In this document: positions 56,374-64,000 of the stretch, piece after piece
How positions within the stretch are numbered: the stretch's first letter is position 1
Layout: the number at the start of each line of letters is the position of its first letter
Assembly: GCF_000740795.1 (NCBI RefSeq)
Contig: NZ_JGYG01000002.1
Span: forward strand, 248,001 to 312,000
Source: Haematobacter massiliensis
GTDB taxonomy: Bacteria > Pseudomonadota > Alphaproteobacteria > Rhodobacterales > Rhodobacteraceae
DNA length: 64,000 nucleotides
Reading direction: 5' to 3'
Notes under the pieces: model-generated
The model's database searches: none
Told to the model about the DNA's origin: nothing
What the model saw: only the letters and a program-made list of their open reading frames with translations
Program-made: the position numbers and the translations under genes

Positions 56374-57204
56374 TTAAAGAGGATATGGCTGACCGGCTTC
56401 GGCGCTTAGGCCGTAGCGGCTCCTCAGGCTCGCGATTTCCCCCCCTTGCGCCGCATCCGATAGCGCGGCGGAAAGGGCGCGTTTCAACGTCACATCGCCC
56501 TTCCAGGTTCCAAAGGCGAGCGACACGGGAGCGAGGGCCGGATCATCGGGCCAGACAGCGGTGAAGCCCGGCGGGGCTTCTGCGGAAAGTGCGAAATTCT
56601 CGCCAACCGCAGCAGCGGCGCGGTGCTCCAGCAGCGCGTTTCGGAGCGCCACACCGTCTGGAGCCAGCAGGGGCCGGTAGCCCTCCCTCCGCATCCACGC
56701 GGAAAGCGCCAGCCGGTCGAGCCCGCTTGCCCCCGGCAGGATGGCGAGAGTGCTGCCTGACGGGGGAAGGGCGCCTGCGGGCAGCAGCAGGAGCCAGCCG
56801 ATCCGCTCCCCGGTCGGCAGCAGTTGCAGAAAGCCGCGCGCGGTCGGCGTATCCGCGATCCCGCCGCCGATCATGTCGCATTGCGCGCGTGTGAGGTTCC
56901 AGTTTCGCGGGTTGAAGTCACGCCCGATGGTCGGCACCACATTCACCACAAGGCGCAGCCCGATGCGATCGGAGAGGATGCGCGCAAGCTCCACGTCGTA
57001 ACCGGGCCGGTCCGGTTTTCCCGTCACCAGCGGCGGGTAGACGGGTGGAACGCAGAGTTTCAGCACACCTGCCGCCCGCCGCTCCGCGAGGGAGTTGTCC
57101 TGCGGCAGCAGGCTGGCGAGAGCGAGGATCGTCAGCACGATGCCGAGATTTCGGATCGCCGGCCACCATCGGCCCCGGAGCGGCGAGGGGGCACGCGTGC
57201 TCAT
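56374..57204 (-). CDS. Periplasmic substrate-binding-type protein of the ABC cluster
   Basis: A 276-residue protein with an N-terminal hydrophobic anchor or signal (IRNLGIVLTILALASLLPQ) and a type-2 periplasmic binding domain (VLKLCVPPVYPPLVTGKPDRPGYDVELARILSDRIGLRLVVNVV, CDMIGGGIADT, FALSAEAPPGFT). It overlaps the stop of the ABC permease gene (ATGA), and thus belongs with that exporter. A second such protein is encoded after the dehydrogenase. In the Pseudomonas ped cluster, PedA1/A2 play a comparable part. It may bind alcohols, aldehydes, PQQ or metal; the sequence does not say which. Confidence 0.8.
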   Translation of the reverse strand: MSTRAPSPLRGRWWPAIRNLGIVLTILALASLLPQDNSLAERRAAGVLKLCVPPVYPPLVTGKPDRPGYDVELARILSDRIGLRLVVNVVPTIGRDFNPRNWNLTRAQCDMIGGGIADTPTARGFLQLLPTGERIGWLLLLPAGALPPSGSTLAILPGASGLDRLALSAWMRREGYRPLLAPDGVALRNALLEHRAAAAVGENFALSAEAPPGFTAVWPDDPALAPVSLAFGTWKGDVTLKRALSAALSDAAQGGEIASLRSRYGLSAEAGQPYPL

Positions 57205-58016
57205 GCCTTGCGGAAGTCGATCACGGCGAGGGTGAAGAACAGCGCGGCCATGCCGAAGATCACCATCGGTCCCGTCGCCGGGGCGAACTGGTAGAACCCG
57301 ATCAGCACGCCCCGAAGCGCATCGACCGCATAGGTGATCGGGTTCGCACGGACCAGCGTCACCAGCCATTCGGGATAGGTCGCGACCATCTGAGTCCGGG
57401 TGAGCGAGGGATCCAGCGGAAAGACCGAGGAGGAGGTGAAGTAGAGCGGCAGGATGATGGTGTTGGAGAACACGCCGAACCCCTCGAAGCTGCGCACCCG
57501 CTGCGCCAGAAGCACACCGAAGGAGGTCAGCCCGAATGACAGCACGAACATCAGGCCGATCGCCGTGAGCGACTGCCCTATCGTCAGGGTCACATCGGCA
57601 AACCGCGCAAGGATCAGCACCAGCGTGCCATGCACCGTCGCCACCGTCGCGCCGCCCAGTACCTTGCCCAGCAGGATCAGCCATCGCGGCATGGGAGAGA
57701 CGAGCACCTCCCGCAGGAAACCGAACTCCCTGTCCCAGATCACCGAAACGGCAAACTGGATGGACGTGTACATGATGTTCAGCACGATGACGGCCGGGAA
57801 CAGAAACTGCAGATATGTGAAGGGGATGACGGTACGGACCTCTCCATAGACCTCTCCGCGGAAGTAGGGATTCAGCCCGATGCCGAGGATGAGGAGCCAG
57901 ATCAGCGGTCGGCTTACGCCGCCCACCATCTGTCCCCGGTCGCGGGTGGCGCGCAGCACCTCCCGCAGCCAGACGCCATAGAGGCCTCGCAGAAGACCGG
58001 GGAGAGCACGGGTCAT
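57201..58016 (-). CDS. ABC-2 type transporter permease
   Basis: A 271-residue membrane protein with six predicted segments and the ABC-2 signature LFPAVIVLNIMYTSIQFAVSVIWDREFGFLREVLVSPMPRW. The C-terminal ANPITYAVDALRGVLIG is also typical. With the ATPase encoded upstream it would form an export pump, not an importer. The start has an AAAGGAG ribosome site seven bases upstream, and the stop overlaps the binding-protein start. Similar permeases accompany PQQ dehydrogenases (PedC type). Confidence 0.9.
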   Translation of the reverse strand: MTRALPGLLRGLYGVWLREVLRATRDRGQMVGGVSRPLIWLLILGIGLNPYFRGEVYGEVRTVIPFTYLQFLFPAVIVLNIMYTSIQFAVSVIWDREFGFLREVLVSPMPRWLILLGKVLGGATVATVHGTLVLILARFADVTLTIGQSLTAIGLMFVLSFGLTSFGVLLAQRVRSFEGFGVFSNTIILPLYFTSSSVFPLDPSLTRTQMVATYPEWLVTLVRANPITYAVDALRGVLIGFYQFAPATGPMVIFGMAALFFTLAVIDFRKA

Positions 58017-58326
58017 GATATGCTCCTTTGTGACTTGCGGGAGCGGGAGGGCGCTCCGGTAATCCGCGTGCGGACGGAGGCGTCCATCGTCCCTTCCCGT
58101 GGGCATGCAGAACCGGACGTTCCCGTCTCCCGGGCCATCCCTCGCAGGCTACCCCTGCATGAGCTGCGGCCCGGTGGCGTTGGACCCCGGGGGCGTGGCA
58201 GAATGCGCCGCGCGGCGCCCGGATGCGATGAACCGGGGGGCAGACGCAATTCCATTGCAAGGCGTCCGCGCTGACCGTAACTGGCCCTGCCATGCGCGGC
58301 CCGCCATATCGCGGCGAGGGCAGGGG
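58017..58326. other. 310-base gap between ATPase and permease genes
   Basis: No convincing gene on either strand. I looked for a pqqA-like peptide gene (a short frame with a Glu-x3-Tyr core) and did not find one. The gap separates two genes that usually touch, so it may contain a second promoter for the permease. Confidence 0.45.
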
Positions 58327-59307
58327 TCATCGCCGCCCGCCCTTGCGCCCGGCGTCGCGCTCCGCCGCGCGGGCGCCTTCCCCCCGATCCCGAAGCTCGC
58401 GGCCCGTAAGGGAGAGGAATACGCTTTCCAGTGTCGGCTCCTCGAAGCGGACCTCCGTCAGCCGGTTGCCGAAGGCAGCGAGGAAGCTCTCGACCGTCGC
58501 GGCGTCGGGGGCGGGGATCGCGAGGTGCAGGGGCGCCACTTCCGTCGCCGCAGGGCAGGCGCGCCGTATGGCGGCGGCGGTTTCCGCCTCCCGCACGATG
58601 ACGCGGAGCCACCGCTGGCCATGTCCTGCCTTCAGGCTCTCGGGGCTGCCTTCGGCAAGGATGCGGCCATTGTCGATGATGCAGACCAGGTCCGCGCTTT
58701 CCACTTCCTCAATGTAATGGGTGGTGGTCAGCACCGTCAGACCCCGCTCGAGCCGGAGCCCGTCCAGGTAGCGCCAGATCCGCGCGCGGGTCTGTGCGTC
58801 AAGACCGACGGTCGGCTCGTCGAGGAACAGGATGCGCGGGTGATGCATGAGGGCGCGGGCGATCTCCAGCCGACGCCGCATCCCGCCGGAGAAATTGCGC
58901 ACGATCGTTTCCTGCCACTCTGTGAGTTCGACAAGCGCCAGCACTTCCGCCATCGCGGCGTGCCGCGCATGCCGGGCCATGCCATGCGCCAGTCCGTGGA
59001 AGTCGAGATTCTCCGCCGCCGTCAGCCGGTCGTCGAGGCTGGAATCCTGAAACACCACGCCGATGCCGCGCCGCGCGCGCAGCGGCTCCCGCGCCACATC
59101 AGCGCCCGCGACCGTCGCCGATCCGCTGTCGGGCCGAAGCAGCGTGCAGAGGATGTTGAGCAGTGTGGTCTTGCCCGCGCCGTTCGGGCCGAGCAGCGCG
59201 AAGCTCGCGCCGGCAGGCACGGAGAGGGTGACATCTTCCAGCGCCCGCGTGCCGCCGAAGGCATGTGAGAGGTGTTCGACCTGAATGGCGGGCGGTATTT
59301 TCGGCAT
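58327..59307 (-). CDS. ABC transporter ATP-binding protein (ABC-2 exporter type)
   Basis: A 326-residue ATPase with Walker A GPNGAGKTT (near 40), Q-loop VVFQDSSLD, signature NFSGGMRRRLEIARAL (near 137), Walker B ILFLDEPTVGLD, and the switch His in TTTHYIEEVE. The C-terminal extension of about 100 residues is common in exporters of the CcmA/DrrA group. It is the first gene of the group containing the permease and the binding protein. Its likely job is export of a toxic intermediate or delivery of a cofactor to the periplasmic dehydrogenase. Confidence 0.92.
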   Translation of the reverse strand: MPKIPPAIQVEHLSHAFGGTRALEDVTLSVPAGASFALLGPNGAGKTTLLNILCTLLRPDSGSATVAGADVAREPLRARRGIGVVFQDSSLDDRLTAAENLDFHGLAHGMARHARHAAMAEVLALVELTEWQETIVRNFSGGMRRRLEIARALMHHPRILFLDEPTVGLDAQTRARIWRYLDGLRLERGLTVLTTTHYIEEVESADLVCIIDNGRILAEGSPESLKAGHGQRWLRVIVREAETAAAIRRACPAATEVAPLHLAIPAPDAATVESFLAAFGNRLTEVRFEEPTLESVFLSLTGRELRDRGEGARAAERDAGRKGGRR

Positions 59308-59321
59308 GACGGCCCTCCCCC

Positions 59322-59678
59322 TCAGGGAGCGAGGACTTCCAGCACGGCTTCCGCCGGGCGGCCCAGCACGGCACGGGTCTCGGAGAAGACGATGGGGCGT
59401 TCGATCAGGATGGGATGCGCCACCATCGCGGCGATCAGCGCGTCATCGTCACTCTCCGGCGTCAGTCCCGCCTCGCGCGTCGCGTCTTCCTTCCAGCGCA
59501 GGATGTCGCGCGGCGAGCGGTCGAGAAGCGAGAGCGCGGCCCGGAGCTCCGCCTCGCTCGGCGGCTCGGTCAGATAGTTCCGCACCACGGGCGTCACGCC
59601 GTGCTCTTCCAGCAGCGCAAGTGCCCGCCGCGATGTACCGCACCGCGGATTGTGCCAGATCGAGATGGTCAAAGCCAC
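59322..59678 (-). CDS. arsC: Arsenate reductase (glutaredoxin type)
   Basis: A 118-residue thioredoxin-fold protein with the catalytic cysteine in [14 protein letters not shown] (near residue 13) and the arginine loop [21 protein letters not shown] typical of glutathione/glutaredoxin-dependent ArsC. It reduces arsenate to arsenite for export. A GTG start at 59678 follows GGAGGGAGC and overlaps the end of pyrD by ten bases. No arsenic efflux or arsR gene is nearby, so an alternative role as a YffB/Spx-like reductase is possible. Confidence 0.85.
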   Translation of the reverse strand: MALTISIWHNPRCGTSRRALALLEEHGVTPVVRNYLTEPPSEAELRAALSLLDRSPRDILRWKEDATREAGLTPESDDDALIAAMVAHPILIERPIVFSETRAVLGRPAEAVLEVLAP

Positions 59679-60727
59679 CGCTCCCTCCCGGTTCCGACGG
59701 CCTCCGCCACAGTGGCGAAGCCATCGCGGAGAAGCCGGTCCTCAATGCCGCGGACCAACTCTCCTACCAGCGACAGTCCTCCGAAGACGAGGCCGGTGTA
59801 AAGCTGAACCGCGCTCGCCCCGGCCAGAATCTTCTCATAGGCCTGATCGGGAGTGGAAATGCCGCCGACGCCGATCAGGGGCAGCCGCCCCTCCGTCGCC
59901 CGTGACAGGCGGGCCAGAACCCGGGTGGACCGCTCGAACAGCGGGGCGCCGGAGAGGCCGCCTGCCTCTCCCCGCGCCGCGCCGCCAAGCCCATCGCGGG
60001 AGAGGGTCGTGTTGGTGGCGATCACCCCGTTGATGCCGGCGGCAAGCGCGACCGCGCCGATTTCGGCGATTTCATCATCCGTGAGGTCGGGGGCGATCTT
60101 CAGGAATACCGGCACCCGCCGCGGCAGCCCGTCCCGCACCTCGAGCACACCCGCCAGCAGCGATTCCAGCGCCGCGCGGCCCTGAAGGTCACGAAGCTTC
60201 TCGGTATTGGGGGAGGAGACGTTGACCGTGGCAAAGTCGATCCATCTGCCGGTGGCGGCCAGCACCTCCGCAAAATCCTGCGCGCGGTTCGCGCTGTCCT
60301 TGTTTGCGCCAAGGTTCAGCCCGATCACCCCCCGCTCCGGTCGGGCGGCCAGCCGCGCCGCGATGGCCGCCGCGCCCTCGTTGTTGAAGCCGAAGCGGTT
60401 GATGACAGCGCGGTCCTCCGGCAGCCGGAACAGCCGGGGGCGGGGATTGCCGGGCTGAGGGCGAGGCGTCGCCGCTCCCACCTCGATGAAGCCGAAGCCC
60501 GCGCGGGTCAGCGGATCGAGGGCGGTCGCGTTCTTGTCGAACCCGGCGGCAAGGCCCACGGGGTTGGGCAGGTCGATCCCGGCAAGGCTGGTGCGGAGCC
60601 GGGGCGATGTGATTTCCCCCGGCAGGGCGACCAGCCCCGTACGGAGCGCCATCAGCGACAGGCCATGCGCCCGCTCCGGGTCCAGCCGCGTGAGCAGGCC
60701 AAGGCCGAAGGCCTCATACCGGTTCAC
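59669..60727 (-). CDS. pyrD: Dihydroorotate dehydrogenase (quinone), class 2
   Basis: A 352-residue FMN enzyme that oxidises dihydroorotate to orotate, passing electrons to membrane quinone. The N-terminal helical part ([19 protein letters not shown]) is the quinone-tunnel domain of class 2. The catalytic Ser is in [14 protein letters not shown], and FMN contacts are in [13 protein letters not shown] and [17 protein letters not shown]. The ATG overlaps the end of the DUF952 gene (ATGA). Confidence 0.96.
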   Translation of the reverse strand: MNRYEAFGLGLLTRLDPERAHGLSLMALRTGLVALPGEITSPRLRTSLAGIDLPNPVGLAAGFDKNATALDPLTRAGFGFIEVGAATPRPQPGNPRPRLFRLPEDRAVINRFGFNNEGAAAIAARLAARPERGVIGLNLGANKDSANRAQDFAEVLAATGRWIDFATVNVSSPNTEKLRDLQGRAALESLLAGVLEVRDGLPRRVPVFLKIAPDLTDDEIAEIGAVALAAGINGVIATNTTLSRDGLGGAARGEAGGLSGAPLFERSTRVLARLSRATEGRLPLIGVGGISTPDQAYEKILAGASAVQLYTGLVFGGLSLVGELVRGIEDRLLRDGFATVAEAVGTGRERWL

Positions 60728-61062
60728 AGAACCCCCTCCGGAAAGATATGCCCCGTCGCACCAAGCGGCAGGGACTTGTCCCAGACCACGTCAGAGAGCC
60801 GGAGCGGCCGGTACAGATGCGGAAAAAGTGCCCCGCCCCGTGACGGCTCCCATTTCAGATCGGCCCCCAGAGGCTCGACGGAGACGGCGACCAGCACCAG
60901 ATCGCTTTCCTCTGCGAAATGGCGGGCGGCGGTCTCTCCCACCTGCGTGGGCGTGGAGAAATGGATGAAGCCGTCTGCCACATCCACGGGCGCGCCGTGG
61001 GTGACACCTGCGGCGCGGAACGCATCCCATTCGGGGCGGCGGAAAATCTTCAGGATCAGCAT
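60724..61062 (-). CDS. DUF952 domain protein
   Basis: A 112-residue protein of the DUF952 family, recognised by [21 protein letters not shown] near residue 30 and the central region [19 protein letters not shown]. The fold resembles a small RNA/nucleotide-binding or ADP-ribosyltransferase-like domain, but no function is established. The stop overlaps the pyrD start, so the two are co-translated. Confidence 0.87.
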   Translation of the reverse strand: MLILKIFRRPEWDAFRAAGVTHGAPVDVADGFIHFSTPTQVGETAARHFAEESDLVLVAVSVEPLGADLKWEPSRGGALFPHLYRPLRLSDVVWDKSLPLGATGHIFPEGVL

Positions 61063-61228
61063 GGCCGGGTGATGCCCTCAGTCGGTCATCCGGTCAAGGA
61101 GAACGTGTAGCGGAAGGGGCGCGGTTGCGGGCGCTGCAGTCATCTTCGGGCTGGCACTTCGGTGCGAGAAGCTTTGACAGAGCCGCCGCTGCTCCGCAGA
61201 CTGCGGGCATCCGTACAGGGAGAACCGC

Positions 61229-62803
61229 ATGTTGGTCCGTCTTCTCGCCACGGCAGGGGTGCTCGCGCTCAGCGCCGGGGCCGCCTCCGCCGAATACACG
61301 CTCACCATTCTGCATATCAACGACTTCCATGCCCGGTTCGAGCCGATCAACGGATCCGATTCGACCTGCGGGGAAAAGGATGCGGCGGAGAACAAGTGTT
61401 TCGGCGGCATTGCCCGTCTGGTCACGGCGGTAACGGATGCGCGTTCCCGGACCGCCAACTCGCTGCTGATCGATGCGGGCGATCAGTTTCAGGGCAGCCT
61501 GTTCTACAACCACTACAAGGGCAAGGTCTCGGCCGAGTTCATGAATGCGCTCGGCTTCGAGGCGATGGCGGTGGGCAACCACGAGTTCGACGACGGCCCC
61601 CCGGAGCTTGCGCATTTCCTGGAACAGATCCGCTTTCCCATGGTCATGGCCAATGCCGACCTGAGCCGGGAGCCGCTGCTGAAGGGCCGTATCGCCAAGT
61701 CTGTGGTGGTGGAGAAGGCGGGCGAGAAGATTGGAATCATCGGGCTGACGCCGCTCGACAACCCGGAACTGGCGAGCCCCGGCCCCAACATCATCTTCAC
61801 CCCGCCAGCCGATGCGGTCCAGGCGGAGGTGGATACACTCACCGCGGCCGGCGTGAACAAGATCATCGTGCTCAGCCATTCCGGCTATGAGGTGGACAAG
61901 CAGATCGCGGCGGAGACAGCCGGCGTGGACGTGATCGTGGGCGGCCACAGCCATACGCTGCTCTCCAGTACGGATCCTGACGCCGCCGGGCCATATCCGA
62001 CGATGGTGAACGGCGTTCCGATCGTCACCGCCTATGCCTATGGCAAGTATCTCGGGGAGCTGACGGTCACGTTTGATGATGCGGGCAAGGTGATCTCCTC
62101 CTCCGGTGCGCCGCTTCTGCTGGACGCCTCTGTGGCAGAGGATGCGCCGGCGCAGCAGTTGCTGGCCGAACTCGCCGTTCCGCTGGCGGAGCTGCGGGCG
62201 CGTGTCGTCGCGGTGAGTGAGGCGCCGATCGATGGCTCGCGCGATCACTGCCGTCAGCAGGAATGTGAGATGGGCACCCTCATCGCCGACGCGCAACTCG
62301 ACCGAATGAAGGATCAGGGCATCACGATCAGCCTCGTCAACGGCGGCGGTGTCCGTGCCTCCATCGAGGCGGGTGATGTGACGATGGGCCAGGTGCTGAC
62401 CGTGCTGCCCTTCCAGAACACGCTCGCCACCTTCCAGACCACAGGCGCAACGGTCGTCGCCGCACTTGAGAACGGCGTGAGCCAGTTGGACCAGGGAGCA
62501 GGGCGCTTCCTGCAGGTCGCGGGGCTGAAGTATTCGTTCGACCCGGCGAAACCGGCGGGCAGCCGTGTCACCGACGTGCAGGTGCGCGCGGGCGAGGGCT
62601 GGGCCGCGATAGATCCCGCAGCGAGCTATGGTGTCGTGGTCAACAATTATGTTCGCAGCGGCGGCGACGGTTTCGCGATGTTCACGACCGGCGTGGCGAA
62701 TGCCTATGACTTCGGGCCGGATCTTGCGGATGTGCTGGCGGACTATCTGGCAAAGGAAGGGCCTTACAAACCCTATATCGACGGTCGTATCACGCGGAAG
62801 TAG
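61229..62803 (+). CDS. Periplasmic bifunctional metallophosphatase/5'-nucleotidase
   Basis: A 524-residue UshA-like enzyme with a signal peptide (LVRLLATAGVLALSAGAASA). The N-terminal metallophosphatase domain has the two-metal motifs ILHINDFHARFEP, DAGDQFQGS, AVGNHEFDDG, VLSHSGYEVD and GGHSHT. The C-terminal nucleotide-recognition domain has NGGGVRASIEAGDVT and the late VVVNNYVRSGGDGF. It would remove phosphate from extracellular nucleotides so that nucleosides can enter the cell, complementing the salvage operon. It is divergent from the DUF952/pyrD/arsC group, with a 166-base shared promoter region. Confidence 0.93.
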   Translation: MLVRLLATAGVLALSAGAASAEYTLTILHINDFHARFEPINGSDSTCGEKDAAENKCFGGIARLVTAVTDARSRTANSLLIDAGDQFQGSLFYNHYKGKVSAEFMNALGFEAMAVGNHEFDDGPPELAHFLEQIRFPMVMANADLSREPLLKGRIAKSVVVEKAGEKIGIIGLTPLDNPELASPGPNIIFTPPADAVQAEVDTLTAAGVNKIIVLSHSGYEVDKQIAAETAGVDVIVGGHSHTLLSSTDPDAAGPYPTMVNGVPIVTAYAYGKYLGELTVTFDDAGKVISSSGAPLLLDASVAEDAPAQQLLAELAVPLAELRARVVAVSEAPIDGSRDHCRQQECEMGTLIADAQLDRMKDQGITISLVNGGGVRASIEAGDVTMGQVLTVLPFQNTLATFQTTGATVVAALENGVSQLDQGAGRFLQVAGLKYSFDPAKPAGSRVTDVQVRAGEGWAAIDPAASYGVVVNNYVRSGGDGFAMFTTGVANAYDFGPDLADVLADYLAKEGPYKPYIDGRITRK

Positions 62804-63029
62804 AGGGTCGGGGGGTGCAGCGGCCGCCCGCATGTCTTCGTGGCTCCGATGCGGGAGCAGCTTCTGTGCGAATCGCGCATGCGGCGTTGCTGTTCTCGGC
62901 CGTGACTTTAGCCGGCCCATGAAATCCGCCTGTAGGATCGCTCATATCCCTGGGCGGTTTTATGGGCAGCTTGTCGGACTTCACCCCTTGAGCACCCCGC
63001 CGCCGGATGCTATCTCTCGCCCCGCGCTC

Positions 63030-63103
63030 GCGGGTATGGTGTAGTGGTAGCGCCTCAGCCTTCCAAGCTGATGGGGCGGGTTCGATTCCCGCTACCCGCT
63101 CCA
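63030..63103 (+). tRNA. tRNA-Gly (anticodon UCC)
   Basis: The sequence begins GCGGGTATGGTGTAGTGG and ends CTACCCGCTCCA, with an encoded CCA. The acceptor arms GCGGGTA/TACCCGC pair perfectly. The anticodon stem is TCAGC/GCTGA with loop CTTCCAA, giving anticodon UCC. The T-arm has GGTTCGATTCC. The length is 74 bases. An integrase gene follows after 87 bases. Confidence 0.97.
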
Positions 63104-64000
63104 ATTTGCCTATTGCTATGGCATATTTCTCAATGACTTCCGTGACTTGCTCGTCCTCCCGGTGCACATTCAGGCACACACGGGGCACACATGGGACTCG
63201 TTTTGAAGAACGTTGAGCGGACCAAATCAGGCAGTTGGCAATATCGGCGCAGGGTGCCGAAGGATGTCGCGCATATCATCACGAAGCGGGAGTTCAAGGC
63301 GAAGCTTGGTGATTCACGGGAAGAGGCGCTGAGGGCCTGGCCCGCGTATCACGCTCGTGTGGAGCGGGAGATTGAGGCAGCGCGAAAGCGGATAGCCTTC
63401 GCGGAGGCAGCGGACATGGGGAGCGTGTCGGAGCGAGAGGCATATGCCGAAGCCCTGAGGCGACGTGCTGACCTGATCATGCTCGGCTCCTCGGCGGAGG
63501 AGCTACGCTTTGCGGGCGACCTGATCCTTGAACGCTTCCCGGAAAGTGCCACGGGGCCTGTCGGGCTGACGCCTGTAGAAAGCCATATGGTGAACCTTCT
63601 TCGCCTCGGTCCCGATGTTCATAAGGCCCCTGAACCGACACTTGGGGATGCCCTGCGACTCTATCGGAAGGAGCACCTGCGGGAGGACGATCCTGCCACG
63701 GACAGCCGCGTCGTTGGGCTTGCCAACCGGGTGGTGGGCGCTGCGGTGGAGGCCATGGGGCGTGACCCTCTGCTCACCTCCATCACGCGCGAGGATGCCC
63801 GCAAGGTGCGCGATGAGATGCTTGATCGGGTGAAGGTCAGGGGGCGGGGGGTCGGAGGGAAAGTCAGCCCTGCAACCGTGTCGCGGGAATTGTCCATCAT
63901 CGCTGCGGTGGTCAGCTTCGCCAAGGTCGAGTTCGGCCTTCCCGACACTTTCCAGAACCCTTTCAGCAAGCTGCCGGTGGCGAGGGCAGCGAAGGGGCAG
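63104..64000 (+). mobile_element. Probable left end of an integrated element at tRNA-Gly
   Basis: An integrase gene in the same direction starts 87 bases after the 3' end of tRNA-Gly and runs past the window, the usual layout of a tRNA-targeted island or prophage. The attachment core is probably within the tRNA 3' half. The other end is outside the window, so extent and content are unknown. Confidence 0.55.
63191..64000 (+). CDS. Tyrosine recombinase/phage integrase, 3' end outside window
   Basis: The first 270 residues of an integrase. The N-terminus (RTKSGSWQYRRRVPKDVAHIITKREFKAKLG) is the DUF6538-like domain often found at the start of proteobacterial integrases, where it helps bind arm-type DNA sites. 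A helical SAM-like core-binding domain follows (TLGDALRLYRKEHLREDD and VSRELSIIAAVVSFAKVEFGLP). The catalytic domain, with the Arg, His and Tyr residues, lies beyond the window. The ATG at 63191 gives the conserved N-terminus. It looks intact as far as seen. Confidence 0.88.
   Translation, partial: MGLVLKNVERTKSGSWQYRRRVPKDVAHIITKREFKAKLGDSREEALRAWPAYHARVEREIEAARKRIAFAEAADMGSVSEREAYAEALRRRADLIMLGSSAEELRFAGDLILERFPESATGPVGLTPVESHMVNLLRLGPDVHKAPEPTLGDALRLYRKEHLREDDPATDSRVVGLANRVVGAAVEAMGRDPLLTSITREDARKVRDEMLDRVKVRGRGVGGKVSPATVSRELSIIAAVVSFAKVEFGLPDTFQNPFSKLPVARAAKGQ

Noticed and set aside
58017-58326. Possible pqqA or small peptide gene between ABC ATPase and permease
   Set aside because: No frame has the Glu-x3-Tyr core of PqqA, and the open frames are Arg/Pro-rich without a good start.

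Overview
The window is a chromosomal segment of a high-GC alphaproteobacterium, most likely a member of the Rhodobacterales (Rhodobacteraceae/Paracoccaceae). The evidence is the dense, translationally coupled gene layout, the GAAC-N7-GAAC type SOS box in front of a uvrD homolog, an RSP_2647/RSP_2648-like RNA methyltransferase and PIN gene pair, an acyl-CoA dehydrogenase/GST/thiolase/FadJ operon next to MerR regulators, and a PQQ alcohol dehydrogenase cluster. Most genes are housekeeping. I cannot name a species.

Layout. 1-6.4 kb: gltD (5' cut by the window edge), a GFA-family gene and gltB. 6.6-7.2 kb: the 3' remnant of a tyrosine recombinase beside tRNA-Glu(UUC). 7.3-12.8 kb: uvrD-type helicase, an M48 protease, a PIN protein, an RlmI-type methyltransferase and a 55-residue small protein. 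13-24 kb: edd, dusA, a small secreted protein, ychF, a VOC protein, trpA and carB, with two long gene-free stretches. 24-33 kb: a CPBP membrane protein, cfa, aspS overlapping a BglII-like restriction endonuclease gene, a 0.9-kb gene-free stretch, an MT-A70 DNA methyltransferase, and a sigma-54 response regulator overlapping a soluble hybrid kinase. 33-37.5 kb: prpE and maeB. 37.7-42.4 kb: the nucleoside salvage operon cdd-deoA-deoB-add-upp. 42.4-44 kb: a SPOR protein and an M48-like pseudoprotease. 44-53 kb: a beta-oxidation operon (acyl-CoA dehydrogenase, GST, thiolase, FadJ), two paralogous MerR regulators, two PaaI thioesterases and an M50-like pseudoprotease. 52.8-59.3 kb: a PQQ alcohol dehydrogenase with a WDLD (lanthanide-type) motif, its cytochrome c, two periplasmic binding proteins and an ABC-2 exporter. 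59.3-62.8 kb: arsC, pyrD, a DUF952 gene and a 5'-nucleotidase. 63.0-64.0 kb: tRNA-Gly(UCC) followed by an integrase that runs off the window, probably the first gene of an integrated element.

How genes work together. The PQQ dehydrogenase, cytochrome c and XoxJ/MxaJ-like protein would form a periplasmic alcohol oxidation chain, and the adjacent ABC genes resemble the PedA1A2BC exporter that accompanies such systems in Pseudomonas. cdd to upp break down and salvage (deoxy)nucleosides. The MerR pair probably controls the fatty acid or branched-chain acyl-CoA genes on either side. The endonuclease and the methyltransferase may form a split restriction-modification pair. No CRISPR array, rRNA, prophage or complete insertion sequence was seen. 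The most interesting points are the alcohol dehydrogenase cluster (including a repeated C-terminal peptide in its cytochrome), the BglII-like/MT-A70 pair, two metalloprotease homologs that have lost their metal ligands, and the integration site at the right edge.
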